A stretch of DNA of 11,041 bases, taken from Candidatus Bathyarchaeota archaeon (GTDB taxonomy: Archaea; Thermoproteota; Bathyarchaeia; Bathyarchaeales; Bathycorpusculaceae). Below the pieces are notes generated by a model, which was not told where the DNA came from, searched no databases, and worked only from the letters and a program-made list of their open reading frames with translations. Position 1 is the stretch's first letter. Each line of letters opens with the position of its first letter. A program made the translations under genes and the position numbers. Of the stretch, positions 6,855-11,041 are shown piece by piece. The stretch spans positions 1-11,041 of the forward strand of contig JAGTQT010000026.1 in NCBI GenBank assembly GCA_018396615.1, given 5' to 3'.

Positions 6855-7832
6855 ATGAGCGATAAAGTCATGAAGAGAATCCTCGTAACCGGAGCCACAG
6901 GGCAGATAGGCTCGGAATTAACAATCGCGTTAAGAAGAAAATATGGACGCGACAACGTCGTCGCCGTTGGCCACCGTAAACAGCCAAGCGAAACCCTGCT
7001 TAGTTCCGGACCATATGAAACCGCGGATCTTACAGACAAGGCAAGCGCCGAGAAACTTGTTAAGAAATATGAAATTGACACCATATATCATCTGGCAGCT
7101 ATTCTATCCGCAACCGGCGAAAAAAACCCGCAGCAAGCTTGGAACGTCAACATGGGCAGCCTTTACAACATCCTTGAAATCGCGCGGGAACAGAAACTCG
7201 CTAGACTCTTCTGGCCAAGCTCGATCGCGGTCTTCGGTCCCACGACACCTAGAATCAGCACGCCTCAAGAAACCGTGCTGCTGCCTCATACAATGTATGG
7301 CATCACAAAGGTTGCAGGGGAGCTACTGTGCAACTACTACTTCATCCGCTTCGGTGTAGACGTCCGAAGCCTGCGGTATCCGGGAATAATAAGTAGCGAG
7401 GTTTTGCCGGGTGGAGGAACAACTGATTATGCTGTTGAAATCTTTTATGAAGCCATAAAGAAAAGGCGCTATACGTGTTTTGTGAGGGAGGATACTGTGT
7501 TGCCTATGATGTATATGCCTGACTGCATCAAAGCCACAATAGACTTAATGGAGGCAGAGCCTTCGCGGGTTAAACGTCACGACAGCTACAACGTGGCTGG
7601 AATGAGCTTTTCTGCTGGAGAATTGGTTGCTGAAATCAAGAAGTATGTTCCAGACTTCAGATGCGACTATAAACCTGACTTTAGACAAGCCATTGCAGAT
7701 TCGTGGCCTATGTCGATTGACGACAGCCTAGCCCGCAAAGAATGGGGTTGGAAGCCCGATTATGATCTAGCTGATATGACAAGGGACATGATTGAGAAAC
7801 TGTCAAAACGCCACGGGGAAGGTAAGCTCTAG
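6855..7832 (+). CDS. tdh: L-threonine 3-dehydrogenase, SDR/epimerase type
   Basis: A 325-residue protein of the extended short-chain dehydrogenase (NAD-dependent epimerase) family. It has the N-terminal Rossmann motif GATGQIG, a catalytic SSIAVFG segment (Ser) and YGITK (Tyr-x3-Lys). The segments RYPGIIS and PGGGTTDYAVEIF, followed by the MMYMPDC region, are typical of the SDR-type threonine dehydrogenase found in some bacteria, trypanosomes and archaea, distinct from the zinc-dependent MDR type. It oxidises threonine to 2-amino-3-ketobutyrate with NAD. The gene for the next enzyme, kbl, lies on the same strand about 2.7 kb further on, which strengthens the assignment; without that, a UDP-sugar epimerase would be the main alternative. 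Start supported by GAGGA seven bases upstream. Ends in TAG. Confidence 0.85.
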   Translation: MSDKVMKRILVTGATGQIGSELTIALRRKYGRDNVVAVGHRKQPSETLLSSGPYETADLTDKASAEKLVKKYEIDTIYHLAAILSATGEKNPQQAWNVNMGSLYNILEIAREQKLARLFWPSSIAVFGPTTPRISTPQETVLLPHTMYGITKVAGELLCNYYFIRFGVDVRSLRYPGIISSEVLPGGGTTDYAVEIFYEAIKKRRYTCFVREDTVLPMMYMPDCIKATIDLMEAEPSRVKRHDSYNVAGMSFSAGELVAEIKKYVPDFRCDYKPDFRQAIADSWPMSIDDSLARKEWGWKPDYDLADMTRDMIEKLSKRHGEGKL

Positions 7833-7851
7833 AAATTACCAATAGTAATTT
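7833..7851. terminator. Hairpin just after tdh, candidate shared terminator
   Basis: AAATTAC (7833-7839) and GTAATTT (7845-7851) pair perfectly around a five-base loop, directly after the tdh TAG stop and 23 bases from the stop of the convergent membrane protein gene. It is AT-rich, so weak as RNA, but its symmetry would let it serve both strands. Confidence 0.35.
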
Positions 7852-7874
7852 TCATATGGAAATCCGATAGACAG

Positions 7875-8507
7875 TTAACTGCTGGTTACGTTTTGACCAA
7901 AGCCTCGATCCTTAACAATTGAAAAATACGCAAGAAGAATGCCTGTGACCATCCAAAGGGCACAAGCCAACCATGCTATCACATAAATTGTTAGAATAAG
8001 ATTACCAATTCCTTGGACGCCCAAATAGCTTGCAGCTGCAGTACTGTGATCATATGCGTTGTACAGTAGGAAAAGCAAAAGAGCACCCCAAGAAAGAAAA
8101 ACTCCACCCATGATCGCAAGAGCCCACTTATGAAGGTTTCTGGTCGATCGAATTGATTGTTTCTTGTATCCAACTGTGAAAAAAACAAGCCCTAGTGCTT
8201 GGGGAAAAATTGAAAAAATTAATGTGTTTCTAACATAGTCAATGTAATGTAAAGGATTTTCCTCAAGTATAGCAACAAGATGCCAAGATGAATCTATAGA
8301 CCATATGGTAAAGAAAGATGATATAAATACAAGTGACGATATGAATGCTCCAACCTCGATGTAACGCATGGTACACCACGAAACTAATATTTTATGTTTG
8401 GTCGCAAGTATTAAACCTTCTTTTGTGGGTCTAATGATTATCCATCTACTTGTGGGTCTTTGGATTGAGGAATAAGCAAAACGCAGATAGGTGTGCGTAG
8501 CAGTCAA
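7875..8507 (-). CDS. Small polytopic membrane protein of unknown function
   Basis: The frame encodes up to 210 residues. Hydrophobic segments lie at about residues 51-70, 94-113, 129-149 and a long one at 168-195, giving four or five membrane passes with lysine/arginine-rich connecting loops (KKQSIRSTRNLHK at 115-127). No family is recognised. The longest version starts with TTG at 8507. I think the ATG at 8369 (residue 47, MRYIEVGAF) is more likely: the first membrane segment starts right after it, a TATA-like run (TAATATTTTATG, 8385-8396 on plus) sits just upstream, and the first 46 residues look like untranslated sequence. It is convergent with tdh and divergent from the secreted protein gene, and is AT-richer than the housekeeping genes around it, which suggests accessory DNA. 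Stops with TAA. Confidence 0.6.
   Translation of the reverse strand: MTATHTYLRFAYSSIQRPTSRWIIIRPTKEGLILATKHKILVSWCTMRYIEVGAFISSLVFISSFFTIWSIDSSWHLVAILEENPLHYIDYVRNTLIFSIFPQALGLVFFTVGYKKQSIRSTRNLHKWALAIMGGVFLSWGALLLFLLYNAYDHSTAAASYLGVQGIGNLILTIYVIAWLACALWMVTGILLAYFSIVKDRGFGQNVTSS
8423..8459. repeat. Pair of 10-base direct repeats before the membrane protein gene
   Basis: TTGTGGGTCT occurs at 8423-8432 and again at 8450-8459, with starts 27 bases apart. If the membrane protein starts at 8369, the repeats are upstream of its likely promoter and about 60-95 bases before the secreted protein's promoter, so they could be paired protein-binding sites. Chance is not excluded. Confidence 0.2.
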
Positions 8508-8511
8508 AAAA

Positions 8512-8551
8512 CCTTATAATCTAGACGTCAAGATAATTCATTGGATTAGCC
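8512..8551 (+). promoter_or_regulatory. Promoter of the secreted protein gene
   Basis: CTTATAATC (about 8513-8521) is a TATA-like box preceded by an A-rich, BRE-like run. The expected start is near 8542, leaving a leader of about 10 bases before the ATG at 8552, with no good ribosome binding site. A very short or leaderless transcript is plausible. Confidence 0.4.
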
Positions 8552-9553
8552 ATGGTAGCACACAAGAACTCCATTCTGTGTCTAACATTGGTTCTTTACT
8601 TGCTTACATCTTCGTTCCCTTTTTCGGTGAAAGGGCTCGATAGTCCATTAGTCATGGATTGTGAATCACTGCTTGAATCTTGGGTCGATGGAAACCAACA
8701 CAGTCAGCCTTATGTGGGATGTTATATGACAACGGATTATCTCTTAGGCAATCAAACAGTAGGTCGCGCAAGCGCAGTAAGCGTAACTGTCTCGTTTAAG
8801 GGAACAAACAAATCTGTGATTCAACACGATAATTGGTTGACTGCTGGAATTGCTGCGCAAGGACCGGACAGCGTGCATGGGGGATGCAATGCGATCGACT
8901 GGGGATATATTTTTGATCTTTTATTGACTCCACAGATGTCACAACCACAGGTCTATGCAGAAGTTTTTGAAGGACACGAATGGGTAAACTGCTTGCCGGG
9001 ATATGCAAAATCCATCTACAGCTGGACCGGAATTGTCCCAGGTCTCACAATAAATTCTACTGTTACTCTAACCATGCAATGGACAGAAACAACATTGGAT
9101 TATTACGTAAAAGCGGATGGAACGACTTGGCTTCTTAAGCAATACATTCCAAACGAAACTGCATGTCATTATTTTATGACAGGCATCTGTGGTAGAGCGT
9201 GGGGACCTCTACCTCTTCCTAATACTGTGAAGTTTCTGCAGTTTTTTGGCGCATGGAGTAAGTATAATATTGGGCGCGTTGGTTGGCATTCATATTTGAG
9301 TTGTCCTCGTTTTATCAAAACAAGCGAAGTCACATGGACAGATGTGACTTTTGCGTATTCAACAGACGGACTTAATTCCTATTGGGATCACACTCTCGGA
9401 TGGGGAGGAGCGATTTACAGTAATGTTACCGCGCTTTACTACTCTCCAAGCATACATTTCTATCCCTACCCAAGAGCTCGACTTCCGCCTGACACACCTC
9501 TTTTGTGGCCGCCTCCTCCTGGTCATGGTCTGTGCCCAACACTGTTTACTTAG
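8552..9553 (+). CDS. Secreted surface protein, cut short by an in-frame TAG
   Basis: 333 codons to the TAG at 9551-9553. Residues 1-28 form a signal peptide (hydrophobic core about 8-24). The rest is rich in aromatic residues and probable beta strands; VTLTMQWTETTLDYYVKADG (171-190) resembles strands of concanavalin-A-like (LamG) domains, but no family is certain. Five N-x-S/T sequons (N67, N86, N168, N201, N291) and several cysteines fit an exported, glycosylated protein. A proline-rich linker (312-323) leads into CPTLFT just before the stop. The same frame continues without another stop to 9946 and encodes what looks like the rest of the protein, so this CDS is probably the truncated front part of a 464-codon gene. 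It lacks any C-terminal membrane anchor. Divergent from the small membrane protein, with which it may or may not work. Confidence 0.65.
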   Translation: MVAHKNSILCLTLVLYLLTSSFPFSVKGLDSPLVMDCESLLESWVDGNQHSQPYVGCYMTTDYLLGNQTVGRASAVSVTVSFKGTNKSVIQHDNWLTAGIAAQGPDSVHGGCNAIDWGYIFDLLLTPQMSQPQVYAEVFEGHEWVNCLPGYAKSIYSWTGIVPGLTINSTVTLTMQWTETTLDYYVKADGTTWLLKQYIPNETACHYFMTGICGRAWGPLPLPNTVKFLQFFGAWSKYNIGRVGWHSYLSCPRFIKTSEVTWTDVTFAYSTDGLNSYWDHTLGWGGAIYSNVTALYYSPSIHFYPYPRARLPPDTPLLWPPPPGHGLCPTLFT

Positions 9554-9946
9554 AACGGGAAAAGCTTTGTCGAAGAAAGCATACTAAATGTCCATGCAGA
9601 ATCAGATGTAACACTTCAGCACCGTATACGAACCATTTTGACCCCCGATAACCATCTCTACAAGCTTCAGCTACGAGAACTCGACAATTTCACCAGCCAC
9701 ATAGATCAAGTGAAGCTCTACGCTATTGACAAAGAGGAATCATGGCACTTGTGTCCACTTGTGTACGCCTATCACAATAAACTTGGCTATACAACGTTTA
9801 AGCTTCTCTTGGATGACGAAAAACGCATAGATCTGACCCCAGCGCAAATTCTGTCTCTAAAGTTCCTGCAGTCAATCCCACACAGCAGAACAGCATATTT
9901 CATATTTAAGATCAATGGCCATAATCGGAAACCCTTTCCGATTTGA
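9554..9946 (+). pseudogene. C-terminal continuation of the secreted protein after TAG
   Basis: 130 codons in the same frame as the preceding gene, open from the TAG to a TGA at 9944-9946. The translation begins NGKSFVEE and goes on through YKLQLRELDN, HIDQVKLYAID, a PLVYAYHNKLG segment, RIDLTP and YFIFKING. From memory, archaeal exported proteins carry a C-terminal module of the form CP-x-LF-x-W-N-G followed by this same IDQVKLYA region; here the CPTLFT lies before the TAG and the NG after it, so the TAG takes the tryptophan position. A later in-frame TTG at 9638 could start a separate 102-residue protein but has no ribosome binding site and would split the module. Best read as the detached end of one gene, either broken by a TGG to TAG change or completed by readthrough. 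Confidence 0.6.
9923..9943. terminator. Perfect 9-bp hairpin at the end of the secreted protein frame
   Basis: AATCGGAAA (9923-9931) and TTTCCGATT (9935-9943) are exact reverse complements around CCC, and the right arm abuts the TGA at 9944. A T-rich run (9956-9966) follows on the plus strand. This can act as a terminator for the secreted protein gene. It also lies exactly where the transposase remnant begins, so an insertion-sequence end is an alternative. Confidence 0.45.
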
Positions 9947-10350
9947 CCGGCTCTCGTTTTTCTTTCCTGTTTCCAGAACTCGTATCAACAGTGAGAAACC
10001 GAGGCAAGCTTGTGATATTTCACCTATGCAACTGCCGTCTATAAAAGAAACATCTGCTTACTCTACCTGTGTTTTTGAAGCCCTGCTTTTCAAGAACATC
10101 CTACTATAGTACTTATTTGTGATATGCAGAAGTGTATTTTTTGGTGCCATAGCTTTCTCTGAAGGCTTGCGTCGTGACTTTAGTGTCAGCTGTTTCTTGG
10201 GGTTCTCGTTGCATCAACGACAGTTTCGTCAACCAGTACGTATAGATCAGAAGGGCGGTCGCCAGCGAATCGGCGTGTCCAAGTCTCTATTGTTTTCGAC
10301 GCATACCTGATGGAACTTCCATCAAAAAGGGAAGCTCTTCTTGCTTCTTA
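9947..10350 (-). pseudogene. Decayed DDE transposase remnant
   Basis: Read on the minus strand, three segments in the right order and spacing resemble an archaeal DDE transposase of the IS6-like type. The first, near 10186-10347, gives ASKTIETWTRRFAG and then LYVLVDETVV, where VDET (10222-10233) fits the first catalytic Asp. The second gives DVSFIDGSC (about 10028-10054), matching the VDGGPW second Asp. About 22 residues later ETGKKNESR (9947-9973) resembles the HETFGKRNxVERW region with the catalytic Glu. The segments are in different frames and separated by stops (TGA at 10186-10188, TAA near 10055-10057), so the gene is dead. Its N-terminal part is not recognisable and the C terminus stops at the secreted gene. 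Family assignment is from remembered motifs and is tentative. Confidence 0.42.
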
Positions 10351-10507
10351 TGTATGACTTGATATCTCGTGGTTTCAGTAAGGTTGTACACTCAACAATC
10401 CATCAGGGCGTCCTTCGGTAAGCGACTACGACTTCATGTTTGGCAAGTTCTCTCCTCCTTGCTGTATTGATTGATAATCCAAAGCATTGTCTGTAATTGG
10501 CTAACAA
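10351..10507. other. Gene-free stretch, nothing recognised
   Basis: No open frame with a recognisable product, RNA gene or repeat was seen here on either strand. By position it may hold the decayed N-terminal part and end of the transposase remnant, because minus-strand fragments are frame-broken and no terminal inverted repeat could be matched to the left end. Confidence 0.3.
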
Positions 10508-10540
10508 AGTTTGAACAAACTGTCGAGAAAAGAGTTTAAG
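10508..10540 (+). promoter_or_regulatory. Promoter of kbl with an upstream dyad
   Basis: AGTTTG AA CAAACT (10508-10521) is a perfect 6+6 palindrome with a two-base centre, located 13 bases before the TATA-like GTTTAAG (10534-10540). The start is expected near 10563, leaving a leader of about 18 bases that holds GAGGT (10569-10573), eight bases before the ATG. The dyad sits where an archaeal activator or repressor could bind. It shows that kbl has its own promoter, as expected if it has been separated from tdh. Confidence 0.4.
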
Positions 10541-10580
10541 AGAGTGAAATGTTCTCTAGAAAGCGACAGAGGTTAACAAG

Positions 10581-11041
10581 ATGCGTAGCTCAACAGCGTT
10601 TCTACGTGAAGAGTTCGAGGATCTCGTGAAAAACGAGCTTGACTGGAAACTTCGCATTCTGCAAGGTCCCAGCACGCCATGGTGCATGGTTGACGGCAAG
10701 AAAGTTTTAATGTTCTGCTCCAACAACTACCTAGGCTTAAGCAACCATCCCAAACTGAAGGAAGCCGCCATCAAAGCAGTGCAAACACACGGCGCCGGCT
10801 CCGGCTCAGTTCGCCCCATCGCCGGCACAATGGACATACACATAGAGCTTGAAAAGCGCCTAGCCAAATTCAAACACGCCGAAGCATCTCTGGTCTATCA
10901 AACAGGTTTCGCCGCCAACGCCGGATTAATCCCACAACTGGCAGGCAAGGGAGACCTGATAATCAGCGATGAACTCAACCACGGAAGCATCATCGACGGC
11001 GTCAGACTATCACATGCTGAACGAGCTGTCTACAAGCATTC
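10581..11041 (+). CDS. kbl: 2-amino-3-ketobutyrate CoA ligase (glycine C-acetyltransferase), 5' part
   Basis: The first 153 codons of a pyridoxal-phosphate-dependent alpha-oxoamine synthase, running off the right edge. It would split 2-amino-3-ketobutyrate with CoA into glycine and acetyl-CoA, the step after threonine dehydrogenase. Visible family features are the N-terminal LDWKLRILQGP, FCSNNYLGLSNHP (substrate-site NNYLGL), HGAGSGSVRPIAGTMDIH, ASLVYQTGFAANAG, and SDELNHGSIIDGVRLS, where the His stacks on the cofactor in this family. The active-site lysine lies beyond the window. Related enzymes (8-amino-7-oxononanoate synthase BioF, serine palmitoyltransferase) share this fold, but the RPIAGT region and the nearby tdh favour Kbl. 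The ATG start is supported by GAGGT eight bases upstream. The frame is GC-richer than the accessory DNA before it. Confidence 0.9.
   Translation, partial: MRSSTAFLREEFEDLVKNELDWKLRILQGPSTPWCMVDGKKVLMFCSNNYLGLSNHPKLKEAAIKAVQTHGAGSGSVRPIAGTMDIHIELEKRLAKFKHAEASLVYQTGFAANAGLIPQLAGKGDLIISDELNHGSIIDGVRLSHAERAVYKH

Noticed and set aside
8370..8507. First 46 residues of the long form of the membrane protein
   Set aside because: TTG start without a ribosome binding site; the region includes a TATA-like run and direct repeats more consistent with a control region.
9915..10310. Two plus-strand open frames (9915-10109 and 10119-10310)
   Set aside because: They have no ribosome binding sites, their translations look unlike real proteins, and they lie opposite the transposase-like minus-strand segments, so they are shadows.

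Overview
The window looks like an archaeal chromosome segment, most likely from the Thermoproteota and quite possibly a Bathyarchaeia-type lineage. The evidence is a crenarchaeal PolB1-type replicative DNA polymerase, an archaeal-type cofactor-independent phosphoglycerate mutase, an archaeal ATP-NAD kinase of the COG3199 type, a short-chain-dehydrogenase-type threonine dehydrogenase, and TATA-like boxes about 25 bases before likely transcript starts. The lineage call rests on remembered family resemblance, not a search.

Layout. Bases 1-170 hold the C-terminal tail of an unidentified gene. Bases 172-311 are a control region (palindrome around a TATA-like box, then a short GC-rich leader able to fold and to mask the ribosome binding site) in front of queT (queuosine-precursor transporter, S component) and queC (preQ0 synthase), which overlap by 13 bases. 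Then come polB1 (minus), a divergent apgM (plus), a convergent NAD kinase (minus), and a divergent SDR-type threonine 3-dehydrogenase (plus). The right edge carries the first 153 codons of kbl (2-amino-3-ketobutyrate CoA ligase). Threonine dehydrogenase and Kbl are consecutive steps that turn threonine into glycine and acetyl-CoA.

Between tdh and kbl lies about 2.7 kb of visibly more AT-rich accessory DNA: a small polytopic membrane protein (minus), a divergently transcribed secreted, sequon-rich protein whose reading frame is cut by one in-frame TAG and then stays open for 130 more codons, and a decayed DDE transposase on the minus strand. This block probably interrupts an ancestral tdh-kbl neighbourhood.

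The points most worth a second look are the queT leader (a possible archaeal RNA switch), the single amber codon inside the secreted protein, and the insertion block with its transposase ghost. No rRNA, tRNA or CRISPR array was recognised.
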